64,000 nt of DNA, taken from positions 124,001 through 188,000 of the forward strand of contig NZ_BMCH01000005.1 of NCBI RefSeq assembly GCF_014635085.1, in the 5' to 3' direction. Made by a program: the position numbers and the translations under genes. This document shows, one piece after another, positions 27,045 through 34,919 of this stretch. Position 1 is the first letter of the stretch. Each line of letters opens with the position of its first letter. The DNA comes from Asaia siamensis. GTDB lineage: Bacteria; Pseudomonadota; Alphaproteobacteria; Acetobacterales; Acetobacteraceae. Below the pieces are notes generated by a model. The model saw only the letters and a list, made by a program, of their open reading frames with translations, was not told where the DNA came from and did not search any database.

Positions 27045-28357
27045 TGTCCACGCACCATGCCGCCGCTGACCATGTAGATGTCGTCGCGCACGCTGATCAG
27101 AGGGTCGAACAACCACTGATAGAGTCTGCGTGTATCGATTGCGATGTCAGCCTGAACCGCCATGCCTGCCTGGAGGGGCCGTTGCCGGGAATAGGCGGTG
27201 ACATAGGATTTTTCAGGCATGATCCGGATACGATAAAGGCTTTGCCCGTTGTCGCCGCCCTGTCTGCCCGGCTGCGCGGGCGGAGAAATGCCCTGGGTGC
27301 TATTGGAATCTGTCACTGTAATCGGCGCGCGGGTGACCTCAAGCACGTTGCCGCGATAGAGACCAAACCGTTGATAGGGATAGGCGTCATAGCGGAGCAG
27401 AACCGGCTCCCCTTCATGCAAAAAGCCGATCGAGGCGCTGTTGACGAACAGCATGGCTTCGAGCGTATGGCCGGCAGGCAGGAGTGTGGCGAGCGTCTGC
27501 CCTGACTGGACATGCTGGCCGCGATTGCTGCGAATGGCGGTCAGAATGCCGTCTTCAGGGGCAGTTACGACATTGCTGCGCTGGGACTCGCTTTCGATGA
27601 TCTGCTGATCGACCTGCGCAATCTCCTTGTCGAGGTCGTTGAGATCGCGCATCTGCTGACTGTCGTAGCGGATCAGTTTGGCCGTCAGCTCGGCAATCTG
27701 TCCCTCGATGCCGGAGAAATTCTGCAGAAACTGGGCGTGGCTGCTGAGAAGCTGTGCGTAGGTATAGAGCTGGTTCTGAAACTGCGTTTCGGTGACGATA
27801 TGCTCGGTTTTCGCTGCCTGCATACGTTTCATCGCAGACTCAACCATCGGCAGCACGTTGTTGTCGTTGTCGAGCTGGCGCCGGATTTCTTCATGCTGCT
27901 GGGTCAGAAAACGGATCTGGGTTGCGATCGAGGTCTTTTCGATCGGCCCATCTTTGATCCTGAGATCCTTCTGTTTCCTGAGGATGACACTCTGCTGGCG
28001 CAGCTGCGCCAGAACGCGTTCCTGCGTGGGGCCGGAGCTGGAGGTCGACTCGATATCGATCACATACAAGACGTCGCCCTTGTGAACATGCTGTCCTTCC
28101 ATCGCATTCTGCACGGCAATCACGCCTGTGGCATTGACGGCGACGGTAATGAGACCGGAAGGCGGAGCCATGTAACCCGTGGCATGAACACGGCGCGTAT
28201 AGACACCAAATGCCACATAGCAAACTGCTGCCAGGCACAAGGCGAGCGTCGCCAGAGCGACCAGGCGGAAGGAAAGGGGCTGGATAACCTGTACCCGGCC
28301 CAGCCAGGACTGGCGGCGGGAATCGAGTACCTCCTGCCTGAAAAGGTCAGAGGACAT
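27041..28357 (-). CDS. HlyD-type periplasmic adaptor of the peptide exporter
   Basis: 438 residues. Short cytosolic N-terminus, one membrane span (about residues 30-52: LVALATLALCLAAVCYVAF), then a lipoyl/barrel-sandwich half (VIAVQNAMEGQHVHKGDVLYVI), a long coiled-coil hairpin (about 110-270), the second half (VTAPEDGILTAIRSNRGQHVQSGQTLATLLP) and a beta-barrel domain with an AGMAVQADI-type C-terminal segment. It resembles CvaA and the NHLM/bacteriocin adaptors that bridge a PCAT with TolC. It overlaps the transporter gene by 4 bp downstream and lies 120 bp after the precursor peptide gene, separated by a hairpin. Confidence 0.92.
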   Translation of the reverse strand: MSSDLFRQEVLDSRRQSWLGRVQVIQPLSFRLVALATLALCLAAVCYVAFGVYTRRVHATGYMAPPSGLITVAVNATGVIAVQNAMEGQHVHKGDVLYVIDIESTSSSGPTQERVLAQLRQQSVILRKQKDLRIKDGPIEKTSIATQIRFLTQQHEEIRRQLDNDNNVLPMVESAMKRMQAAKTEHIVTETQFQNQLYTYAQLLSSHAQFLQNFSGIEGQIAELTAKLIRYDSQQMRDLNDLDKEIAQVDQQIIESESQRSNVVTAPEDGILTAIRSNRGQHVQSGQTLATLLPAGHTLEAMLFVNSASIGFLHEGEPVLLRYDAYPYQRFGLYRGNVLEVTRAPITVTDSNSTQGISPPAQPGRQGGDNGQSLYRIRIMPEKSYVTAYSRQRPLQAGMAVQADIAIDTRRLYQWLFDPLISVRDDIYMVSGGMVRGQ

Positions 28358-28435
28358 CAGAAACGGGCAGGTAAATCATAAAGACCAGGAACACGAAGAC
28401 AGACGTTTGATGAGGTGATCATGCAGGAGGATGGT

Positions 28436-28471
28436 TGGTCTGGCAGGCTTGAAGATTTGCCTGCCAGACCA
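28436..28471 (-). terminator. Intercistronic hairpin after precursor-peptide gene
   Basis: A perfect 13-bp stem (TGGTCTGGCAGGC 28436-28448 with GCCTGCCAGACCA 28459-28471) with a 10-base loop begins 6 bp past the precursor stop codon. No T-run follows on the minus strand, so it looks like a partial terminator or a 3'-end stabiliser that lets the precursor mRNA exceed that of the export genes, an arrangement common in peptide-toxin operons. Confidence 0.7.
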
Positions 28472-28477
28472 GGACAT

Positions 28478-28774
28478 TCAGGCCTGATTGGCCTTGGCTG
28501 CCGCGATGATCTGGGAAATGCCCAGACCCATGGTCTGGACGGCCTGCGGTACGCCGCTCAGGTTATGGGAGGCGAGAGTGTCGACCACTTCGCCGATCCC
28601 GGTTCCCAGGTTGGTGGCAGCCGTCAGGGCGCTGGCATTTGGCGAATGACCGTTGATGGCCGTGCTTGCCCAGTCAACGATATTGCCGATTGCGCCACCG
28701 AGTTGCGATCCGAAATTGCTGAAGAAGCCAGCGCCGCTGACTGAGTCAATCTCGGCAATATTCAATTCACGCAT
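28478..28774 (-). CDS. Precursor peptide with GA-type double-glycine leader (microcin/bacteriocin-like)
   Basis: 98 residues; ATG 28774 has AAGAAGG 8 bases upstream, and a longer in-frame extension to 28891 crosses an AT-rich non-coding stretch. The N-terminus MRELNIAEIDSVSGA fits the double-glycine leader consensus exactly: Leu -12, Glu -8, Ile -7, Val -4, Ser -3, Gly -2, Ala -1. Predicted cleavage leaves an 83-residue core starting GFFSNFG, rich in Gly, Ala, Ser, Asn and Ile/Val, with no cysteine, few charges (three acidic, one Lys, no Arg) and glycine-spaced hydrophobic stretches, as in unmodified class II microcins. It is first in the minus-strand cassette with the adaptor and C39 transporter. 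No homologue is recognised by eye; an antibacterial role is inference, and no immunity gene is seen. Confidence 0.82.
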   Translation of the reverse strand: MRELNIAEIDSVSGAGFFSNFGSQLGGAIGNIVDWASTAINGHSPNASALTAATNLGTGIGEVVDTLASHNLSGVPQAVQTMGLGISQIIAAAKANQA

Positions 28775-29000
28775 GGTCTTGACCTTCTTGCTTGTTGCAC
28801 TGCGGGCCTTTGGTTGGACCCTGTGCAAGAGAATGCTTTTTATTTGAAAAACACTCAAGTAATGGTCTGGTAAAAATTTCGATACCGGCATGTTGTATGA
28901 GTGATTATTAATGGAAATCCAAAATTTTTTGCAAATATCTGGTTAAAAATTAGAATAATTCGTTAATTGTTGCTCTCTCTTCGACCGATTGGCCGGATGC
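28775..29000 (-). promoter_or_regulatory. AT-rich upstream region of the peptide cassette
   Basis: From about 28840 to 28975 the DNA is mostly A/T (several A and T runs, for example around 28870-28970), sharply unlike the GC-rich neighbours. It should contain the cassette promoter and perhaps a silencer-binding region; several TAAT/TTAA-rich boxes are possible -10 elements but none stands out. No gene is supported here on either strand. The plus-strand LysE gene begins beyond it. Confidence 0.5.
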
Positions 29001-29141
29001 GTGTCTCGCTCGCTACGCGCTGAAAAAACCGTGATAGACCTTGCCGGTTCTCGAATCGTGATGCAGGGGGATGTGACAGGGTGAAGGCCTTGTTTCGCGA
29101 TCTGGGCCAATATCTTGGCGTCTCTGTCGGATGAAATGATC

Positions 29142-29771
29142 ATGACCATGCAGACCTGGTGGCTTTTCGTGGTCACTGTTTTCTTCATCTCGGCAACGCC
29201 GGGTCCGAACATGATGCATGCCTTGAGTCGCAGCGTTCAGGTCGGGTTCAGACGCAGCACGGCTGCCATGGCCGGATGCATCTCGGCGCTGTTTCTCGCT
29301 CTTGTGCTGTCGATGGTCGGTATCGGGGCGGTGCTGGCCGCCATGCCGCGTCTGTTCGATGTCATTCGTTATGCAGGCGCAGCCTATCTCGTCTATCTCG
29401 GGATCAAGGCCTGGCGTTCAAGCGACGATGCAACTGATGCGACCAGCGGCGGTGGCAGCGAGAGCCGGGCAAGTGCCTGGAGCCTTTATCGCAACGGCTT
29501 TCTGGTGGGCATCAGCAATCCAAAACTGCTGCTGTTTGCGGCGGCGTTCTTTCCGCAATTCATCGATCATCACAAGCCCGTCCTGCCGCAATTCGGCATC
29601 CTGCTTGTGACCTATCTGTTTTCGGACACGCTCTGGCTGTCCGTCTACGGTATCGGTGGCCACTCGCTTTCGCGGTTTTTGAGCCGCCGTCCGGTCAGGC
29701 GGGCTTTCAACCGCCTGACGGCCATCGTTTTCGTAGCGTTCGGTGTCGTGATCTTACGTGCGAAGGCTTGA
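29142..29771 (+). CDS. LysE family amino-acid exporter
   Basis: 209 residues, six membrane spans. The LysE/RhtB signature is at the N-terminus (FFISATPGPNMMHALSRSVQVGFR), followed by GAAYLVYLGIKAWRS and NGFLVGISNPKLLLFAAAFFPQFI. Three in-frame ATGs (29136, 29142, 29148) are close together and the exact one is undecided; a TTG at 29115 is less likely. The substrate (basic amino acid, homoserine or threonine, or other metabolite) cannot be inferred. Divergent from the peptide cassette; its last 18 bases overlap the end of the convergent alginate-lyase-like gene. Confidence 0.88.
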   Translation: MTMQTWWLFVVTVFFISATPGPNMMHALSRSVQVGFRRSTAAMAGCISALFLALVLSMVGIGAVLAAMPRLFDVIRYAGAAYLVYLGIKAWRSSDDATDATSGGGSESRASAWSLYRNGFLVGISNPKLLLFAAAFFPQFIDHHKPVLPQFGILLVTYLFSDTLWLSVYGIGGHSLSRFLSRRPVRRAFNRLTAIVFVAFGVVILRAKA

Positions 29772-30467
29772 TCCGACCGTACCATGACTGGCGCTCAGTC
29801 CTGTCAGCGTAACAGTCACGGTGTCCGGCGTGGTGCCGATATCCTCAACGACATGGGCGCCCGTACGGAACACGACAGGGATGGAAAGCGCCTGACGGGT
29901 CAGATGCAACTGGCTCTGCGTTCCGTTGACGAGGGTCGTCACCTGTCCGTCTGCCTGTGTCTGAAGGGCAATATGCGCCTGATGGGTGGCGTCAATCGTG
30001 CCAACTGCTACCCCATTTGCGGGGGCATTGTCGATCATGCCGCGCAGCACCACGCGATCTCCGTCGACCACCAGCCTCAGCAGGGGGGCATTGTCATTAT
30101 CGGGGCCGAGTTCGGCCAGAACGATCTGACCTGATTTCGGGAACTGGTCGATATGGAGCGCCGTGCTGAAGGCGGCCGGTGCATCCTGCACACGCCAGAG
30201 ATGGCTTTCCGAGAGCTCCGTTCGCGACTGACGGGCGTGATAAGCTGTCGGCTTGCGGGCCGCGCTGCTGAGCGTGATGCCACCCGGAACCAGATGATAG
30301 GCCGGGTTGTGGGCCGAAGCGAGCGTGGCGGTCGGTTGCACCGAGATACTGAAAGGCTGTGTTTCACGCAGTTCGAAACCGGTCGGGTCGAAAAGCGGTG
30401 CAGCGAGAGCGCTCGCCATGAAGGGAGCAAGCGCACAGGCAGCGAAAAGAAACGGGCTTGTCTTCAT
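29754..30467 (-). CDS. Exported polysaccharide lyase family 7-like protein
   Basis: 237 residues with a signal peptide (cleavage near ALA-AP, residue 23). The body has the alginate-lyase-2 jelly-roll pattern: SRTELSE (compare RTELRE of PL7), a strand run SGQIVLAELGP where PL7 has QIH, LLRLVVDGDRVVLRG, and FRTGAHV where the enzyme has the YFKAG-Y motif. The arginine and glutamate of the first motif are kept, but the QIH histidine and the catalytic tyrosine are not evident, so activity is doubtful; it may bind rather than cleave uronic-acid polymers. Family assignment is by motif only. It lies just downstream of rdgB and convergent with the LysE gene. Confidence 0.55.
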   Translation of the reverse strand: MKTSPFLFAACALAPFMASALAAPLFDPTGFELRETQPFSISVQPTATLASAHNPAYHLVPGGITLSSAARKPTAYHARQSRTELSESHLWRVQDAPAAFSTALHIDQFPKSGQIVLAELGPDNDNAPLLRLVVDGDRVVLRGMIDNAPANGVAVGTIDATHQAHIALQTQADGQVTTLVNGTQSQLHLTRQALSIPVVFRTGAHVVEDIGTTPDTVTVTLTGLSASHGTVGSSLRT

Positions 30468-30486
30468 GACGGCAACTCCAGGCGTA

Positions 30487-31104
30487 TCAAACAGGGTCAG
30501 TGCTGACGCAGGTTTTCAGGAACCGGGTCAACGCGCGACCGCGATGACTGGTCGCATTCTTCTCATCGGATGAGAGTTCGGCAAAACTGCGGCAATCGCC
30601 TTTGGGCACGAACATCGGGTCATAGCCATGACCGTGATCGCCTCTCGGCGGCCAGCAGATCGTCCCTTCGCAGCGCCCTTCGGCGAAGCGTGTTGTGCCA
30701 TCCGGCCAGGCAAGGCAGAGAACGGCGACAAAAGCAGCCTTCTTGTCTGCTGAATCGCCCATCTCGTCATGCACACGCTGCATGGCGACCATCATATCGC
30801 CACCCGGTCCGGCCCAGCGGGCTGAATAGATGCCGGGGCGTCCATTTAGCGCCGAGACACAAAAGCCGGAATCATCCGAAAGCGCGGGCAGGCCGGTGGC
30901 TCTGGCTGCTGCCAGAGCCTTGATGGCGGCATTGCCCTCAAAGCTGTCTGCTGTTTCTTCCGGCTCGGCCAGATCGAGTTCGGCAGCCGAGACAATCTCG
31001 ATTCCGGTCTCGGCCAGAAGCGCACGAAATTCGACCAGCTTGCCCTTGTTATGGCTGGCGAGCACGATGCGCTCGCCACGGCTCAGGCGCCGTTCGCTGC
31101 TCAT
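30487..31104 (-). CDS. rdgB: XTP/dITP diphosphatase (RdgB/HAM1)
   Basis: 205 residues. Nucleotide-pyrophosphatase signatures: [13 protein letters not shown] at residues about 14-26, [42 protein letters not shown] and [10 protein letters not shown]. It hydrolyses non-canonical purine triphosphates (ITP, XTP, dITP) to protect DNA and RNA. The ATG overlaps the rph stop by 4 bp, the usual alphaproteobacterial rph-rdgB coupling; the common next gene, hemW, is absent and an exported protein follows instead. Confidence 0.95.
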   Translation of the reverse strand: MSSERRLSRGERIVLASHNKGKLVEFRALLAETGIEIVSAAELDLAEPEETADSFEGNAAIKALAAARATGLPALSDDSGFCVSALNGRPGIYSARWAGPGGDMMVAMQRVHDEMGDSADKKAAFVAVLCLAWPDGTTRFAEGRCEGTICWPPRGDHGHGYDPMFVPKGDCRSFAELSSDEKNATSHRGRALTRFLKTCVSTDPV

Positions 31105-31832
31105 TTGACGCTCTCGAGCGCAGCACGCTGGATTTCGAACAGCCGTGCCGTGCCGGTCTTGGCCAGCGCCATGAGAGCGTTGAATTCGGCCTCGCTGAAG
31201 GGGGCGTCTTCAGCCGTGCCCTGAATCTCGACAATGCCGCCTTCGCTGGTCAGCACGAAATTTGTGTCTGCCTGAGCCGAGCTGTCTTCGACATAATCGA
31301 GATCGAGCACCGGGCCAGCCTCGGTCAGGCCGCAGGAAACGGCAGCGACCTGCGCGCGCAGCGGCGAGCGCTTGAGCGTGCCAGCCTTGATCTGCTTGTC
31401 GAGCGCGATGGCGAGTGCAACCCAGGCGCCGGTAATGGCAGCGCAGCGCGTGCCGCCATCGGCATTGAGCACGTCGCAGTCGAGCGTGATGGTCATTTCA
31501 CCAAGGGCGCGCAGATCGACGCAGGCGCGCAGGGCGCGACCGATCAGACGCTGGATTTCCTGGGTGCGGCCGGACTGCTTGCCCTTGGCAGCCTCGCGGT
31601 TGCCGCGCGTGTGGGTGGCGCGGGGCAGCATGCCGTATTCAGCGGTGATCCAGCCCTGACCCTGGCCACGCAGGAAGGGCGGCACGCGGTTTTCGATCGA
31701 GGCGGCGCAGAGAACTTCGGTACCGCCGACGCGGATCAGCACCGAGCCTTCAGCATGGCGGGCGAAGCCCGGCTCGATGGAGACGACGCGGTTTTCATCG
31801 GCCTTGCGGCCGGAAGGACGGGTGCTGGACAT
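31101..31832 (-). CDS. rph: Ribonuclease PH
   Basis: 243-residue 3'-5' phosphorolytic exoribonuclease that trims tRNA 3' ends and degrades structured RNA. Motifs: [56 protein letters not shown], and [12 protein letters not shown] near the phosphate site. Full length, so not the truncated form of E. coli K-12. It is the first gene of an rph-rdgB unit; about 105 bp separates it from the MOSC gene on the same strand. Confidence 0.96.
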   Translation of the reverse strand: MSSTRPSGRKADENRVVSIEPGFARHAEGSVLIRVGGTEVLCAASIENRVPPFLRGQGQGWITAEYGMLPRATHTRGNREAAKGKQSGRTQEIQRLIGRALRACVDLRALGEMTITLDCDVLNADGGTRCAAITGAWVALAIALDKQIKAGTLKRSPLRAQVAAVSCGLTEAGPVLDLDYVEDSSAQADTNFVLTSEGGIVEIQGTAEDAPFSEAEFNALMALAKTGTARLFEIQRAALESVK

Positions 31833-31937
31833 GATGTTCTTTCTGCTTTCGGTCGTATTGACGCTATCGGAGAGCAGCCTTAGCGCGTCATGTCTCGATT
31901 GACAAAAGCGCTGAAGGCGAAAAACGTCCTTGCGGCC

Positions 31938-32726
31938 TCAGGCGAGGCAATCGATCCGATCGCCCAGCCTGATGGCACCGCCCCGCCGGATGATGGCGTT
32001 CTGTCCGAACATGACCCCGCCCGGCTGGTGACGGAACCCGGTCATTGTCCTGAGTGGTTCTCGCGCGACGGGGATGGTGCCTGTCTCCTGATCGATGGTC
32101 GTGACGATGCAGCGGCTGCAGGGCTTGACCAGTTCGAGTTCAACGCTGCCGATCTTCAGGATACGCCATGTGTCTTCGGCCCAGGGCGTCTCTGACTCGA
32201 CCACGATATTGGGTCTGAACCGCTCCATGGGTACGGGCTGGTCGAGGCGTTCATTGAGATCGGTCAGAGAGGCCGTATTGGTCACGAGTAGCGGAAAGCC
32301 GTCGGCAAAGCTGACACTGCCGAATTCGGCTGGTCGCGCCCGCTCTGGTGCCGCCATGTAGACGAGGCGACAGGGTGTTTCGAGAAAGGTGCTGACCCAT
32401 TCCGCTGCCGCATCGCCCGCATCACGTGCCTCGATGTCACGGTCTTTCCACACGCTCACAAGCGCAAGGGGCGCGTCTGGCCCCGGTGGCACAAGCATGA
32501 GAGGCGCTGCCGTACCGCCTGACAGATGAAGATTTTCGCCCTCTAGGGCCGTGATGATGCGCGCCATGGCGGGATATTGGCGCTGCGTCATGAATTTGCC
32601 TTCCGGCGAGACCACCAGCCAGCGTCGGTCACCCCTTGGTCCCCATGGTTCCAGATCAAGCGCCGCAACATCGATGCGATGCAGGCTTTTGACTGGATGG
32701 ATGTATAAGGCGGCAATACGGGTCAC
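31938..32726 (-). CDS. MOSC domain protein (YcbX/mARC-like molybdenum enzyme)
   Basis: 262 residues. N-terminal MOSC beta-barrel (ALYIHPVKSLHRI, WGPRGDRRWLVVSPEGKFMTQRQYPAMA) and C-terminal MOSC domain with RFRPNIVVE, and ELVKPCSRCIVTTID holding the conserved cysteine that coordinates molybdenum in mARC/YcbX enzymes. These reduce N-hydroxylated compounds such as hydroxylamine-type purine analogues using an electron donor. No fused ferredoxin domain is present, unlike E. coli YcbX, so a separate donor is needed. It lies between rph and hrcA, which are direct neighbours in many alphaproteobacteria. Confidence 0.86.
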   Translation of the reverse strand: MTRIAALYIHPVKSLHRIDVAALDLEPWGPRGDRRWLVVSPEGKFMTQRQYPAMARIITALEGENLHLSGGTAAPLMLVPPGPDAPLALVSVWKDRDIEARDAGDAAAEWVSTFLETPCRLVYMAAPERARPAEFGSVSFADGFPLLVTNTASLTDLNERLDQPVPMERFRPNIVVESETPWAEDTWRILKIGSVELELVKPCSRCIVTTIDQETGTIPVAREPLRTMTGFRHQPGGVMFGQNAIIRRGGAIRLGDRIDCLA

Positions 32727-32806
32727 GAATACGACTCCAGATCCGGGTGGAACGGTAACAGGACCATGGCCCTTTCAGCCGGGCAGGTCACGCGAAAGGG
32801 CTGGGC

Positions 32807-33853
32807 ATGATCGATCTCTCAAGCCTGCCGGGTGGTATGGATGCCCGTTCGGCCAAGGTGCTGCGCGAAATCGTCGAGCATTACATGGAGACGGGTGACC
32901 CGGTGGCGAGCAAGACTCTGGCCCAGAGACTGACGCCTTCTCTTTCTTCCGCCACGATACGCAATGTCATGGCCGAACTGACCCAGGCCGGTCTCTTGTT
33001 CAGCCCCCATGTGTCGGCAGGGCGTCTGCCGACAGAAAAGGGTGTGCGTCTATTTGTCGATGGACTGCTCCAGTTCGGTGCGCTGGATGACACGGAGCGC
33101 GCGCAGATTGCCGGCAGACTTGCGCTGAAGGGGCGGTCGATGCAGGAGACGCTGGCCGAGGCATCATCGATGCTTTCCGGCCTCTCGGCTGCGGCAGGGC
33201 TCGTTCTGGCGCCGAAAGGCGATGGCGCGCTCAAGCACATCGAATTCGTGGCGCTTGGCCCGGGCAAGGCGCTCGTCATTCTCGTTGCGGCAGACGGGCA
33301 GGTCGAAAACCGCGTTATCGAGACGCCACCCGGTCTGCCGCCCTCGGCGCTGGTCGAGGCCGGTAATTATCTCAACTCCCTGCTGGGCGATGTCACGCTG
33401 GCTGCCTTGCGCCAGCGTGTGGCGGCCAATCTTCAGCAGAATCGCTCCGATCTCGATTCTCTGGCTGCGAGCGTGATCGAAAGCGGTCTGGCCATGTGGG
33501 ACGAGCAGCACGGTACGCTCTATCTGCGCGGTCAGGGAAACCTCCTGACAGATATTACCGAAATCGAGAAACTCACGACCATCCAGATGCTGTTCGAGCG
33601 GCTTGAAGCGCAGGAGACCATGCTGCGGCTTTTGCAACTGGCGCAGGATTCTGACGGGGTGCGCATCTATATCGGCGCCGAGAGCGGGTTTTTCGGCATG
33701 TCCGGTGTCTCGATGGTGGTGGCGCCCGCCCGCAATGAGAACAACCGGATTGTCGGTGCAATCGGAGTGATAGGCCCGACACGGCTCAATTACGGGCGCA
33801 TCGTGCCGGTTGTGGATTACACGGCGCGTGTCATCGGTCGCTTGCTGAGCTGA
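32807..33853 (+). CDS. hrcA: Heat-inducible transcriptional repressor HrcA
   Basis: 348 residues. N-terminal winged helix (MDARSAKVLREIVEHYMETGDPVASKTLAQ, SSATIRNVMAELTQAGLLFSPHVSAGRLPTEKGVRLFVD), then a GAF-like domain and a dimerisation core ending GVIGPTRLNYGRIVPVVDYTA. HrcA represses chaperonin and dnaK operons by binding the CIRCE element. No CIRCE repeat is visible in its own upstream region and the usual downstream grpE is absent; bfd follows instead. Confidence 0.95.
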   Translation: MIDLSSLPGGMDARSAKVLREIVEHYMETGDPVASKTLAQRLTPSLSSATIRNVMAELTQAGLLFSPHVSAGRLPTEKGVRLFVDGLLQFGALDDTERAQIAGRLALKGRSMQETLAEASSMLSGLSAAAGLVLAPKGDGALKHIEFVALGPGKALVILVAADGQVENRVIETPPGLPPSALVEAGNYLNSLLGDVTLAALRQRVAANLQQNRSDLDSLAASVIESGLAMWDEQHGTLYLRGQGNLLTDITEIEKLTTIQMLFERLEAQETMLRLLQLAQDSDGVRIYIGAESGFFGMSGVSMVVAPARNENNRIVGAIGVIGPTRLNYGRIVPVVDYTARVIGRLLS

Positions 33854-33862
33854 TATTATTTT

Positions 33863-33901
33863 TGAAAATCACTCGCAGTTTTCAGTTGCGACTGGTTCTC
33901 A
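33863..33901. promoter_or_regulatory. Two Fur-box-like sequences upstream of bfd
   Basis: TGAAAATCACTCGCA (33863-33877) and the reverse complement of 33887-33901 (TGAGAACCAGTCGCA) each match 12 of 15 positions of the 7-1-7 Fur consensus TGAGAATCATTCTCA. They lie 41-79 bp before the bfd start, where a repressor would act. Iron control is inference supported by the same kind of site near bfr. Confidence 0.45.
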
Positions 33902-33941
33902 AACGCTGTTAGGGTCGGCCCGTTCTGAAGTGGAATGGCTG

Positions 33942-34172
33942 ATGATCGTCTGTTCGTGTAACGCCCTGACCAATCATGATATCGCCGACGCCGTTCGTCG
34001 GGGCGCCTCACGGCCAAACGAGGTCTATGCATCCAAGGGCTGCAAGGCCCAGTGTGGCAATTGCGTGCCCGGTGTGGTTTGCGCGCTGCGCAGCCTCATG
34101 CGCGAGCGCAAGGAAAACGCGCATCTGTTCCAGCAGGTCGAACAGGGGGGCGCTTCCGCCGCCTTTGCCTGA
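33942..34172 (+). CDS. bfd: Bacterioferritin-associated ferredoxin
   Basis: 76 residues from ATG 33942 (MIVCSCNALT), with a weak GGAA upstream; the GTG at 33930 would add four residues not seen in the family. The [2Fe-2S] ligands are present as C-S-C near residue 4 and C-G-N-C within GCKAQCGNCVPGVV (about 32-40). Bfd reduces the ferric core of bacterioferritin to release iron. Its partner bfr lies immediately downstream on the opposite strand, with a strong two-way terminator between them. Confidence 0.92.
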   Translation: MIVCSCNALTNHDIADAVRRGASRPNEVYASKGCKAQCGNCVPGVVCALRSLMRERKENAHLFQQVEQGGASAAFA

Positions 34173-34196
34173 GCGCGCAGCTCTGAAAAAAGACAT

Positions 34197-34235
34197 GAAA
34201 AAACCCGGCGAGCCGCAAGGCTGCCGGGTTTTTTC
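34197..34235. terminator. Bidirectional terminator between bfd and bfr
   Basis: GAAAAAACCCGGC (34197-34209) pairs perfectly with GCCGGGTTTTTTC (34223-34235) around a 13-base loop that itself can pair (AGCC/GGCT). A-run on one side and T-run on the other give a good intrinsic terminator in both directions for the two convergent genes. Confidence 0.92.
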
Positions 34236-34291
34236 GTCACTCCTTTATCGCCCTCCGAGCCATGGGCTGGGATGGTGTCGATAGAAGGGTC

Positions 34292-34783
34292 TTACTCTGC
34301 CGTCTGCTCGGGAGCAGGCGAGGAGTTCAGCGTGATGTAGCGCTGGATACCAACCTGCTTGATCAGATCGAACTGACGATCGATGAAGTCTTCATGCTCT
34401 TCCTCGTTGGCGAGGATGCGGATCAGCAGGTCACGCGACACATAGTCACGCACACTTTCGCAATAGGCGATGCCTTCGCGCAGATCGGCCAGAGCCTTCT
34501 CTTCGAGCTTCAGATCGCAGGCCAGAATTTCCTCGACGCTTTCGCCAATCAGGATCTGGTTCAGGCGCTGCACGTTCGGCAGGCCGCCGAGATACAGGAT
34601 GCGCTCGATCAGCCAGTCGGCATGACGCATCTCTTCGATGGACTCGTCATATTCCTTCTTGCCCAGCTTGGTCACGCCCCAGTGGTTCAGGGTGCGGGCA
34701 TGGAGGAAATACTGGTTGATGGCGGTCAGTTCGTTCGTCAGCTGAATGTTCAGATGCTCGACGACTTTCGGGTCTTTCAGCAT
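34292..34783 (-). CDS. bfr: Bacterioferritin
   Basis: 163 residues from ATG 34783, with AAGGAG 7 bases upstream; an extension to 34864 has no support. Four-helix bundle with ferroxidase ligands in NELTAINQYFLHA, EEMRHADWLIERILYLGG (which also holds the haem-binding Met) and NEEEHEDFIDRQ. It forms a 24-mer that oxidises and stores iron with haem at dimer interfaces. Only one bfr subunit gene is seen. A close match to the Fur consensus lies about 140 bp upstream. Confidence 0.95.
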   Translation of the reverse strand: MLKDPKVVEHLNIQLTNELTAINQYFLHARTLNHWGVTKLGKKEYDESIEEMRHADWLIERILYLGGLPNVQRLNQILIGESVEEILACDLKLEEKALADLREGIAYCESVRDYVSRDLLIRILANEEEHEDFIDRQFDLIKQVGIQRYITLNSSPAPEQTAE

Positions 34784-34919
34784 GGGATGCTCCTTATCTC
34801 TGTCCTGTTGCGACGTGACGGCGCAAGTCCGCCCGTGACAGGCTGTGTGACGCTGTTCAAGCATAGAAAAAAATGCAGCGCAACATAAATAACGAAGATA
34901 ATAATTCCAGTATCGAAGT

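Noticed and set aside
27512-28381. Open frame antisense to the HlyD-type adaptor, considered as an immunity gene.
   Set aside because: It mirrors the adaptor codon pattern, has no membrane segments typical of immunity proteins and no ribosome site.
28943-29212. Minus-strand open frame of 89 codons upstream of the peptide gene, considered as immunity or second peptide.
   Set aside because: It overlaps the LysE start antisense, has no leader motif or hydrophobic helix and crosses non-coding AT-rich DNA.
32727-32806. CIRCE element before hrcA.
   Set aside because: No TTAGCACTC/GAGTGCTAA repeat is present in the spacer.
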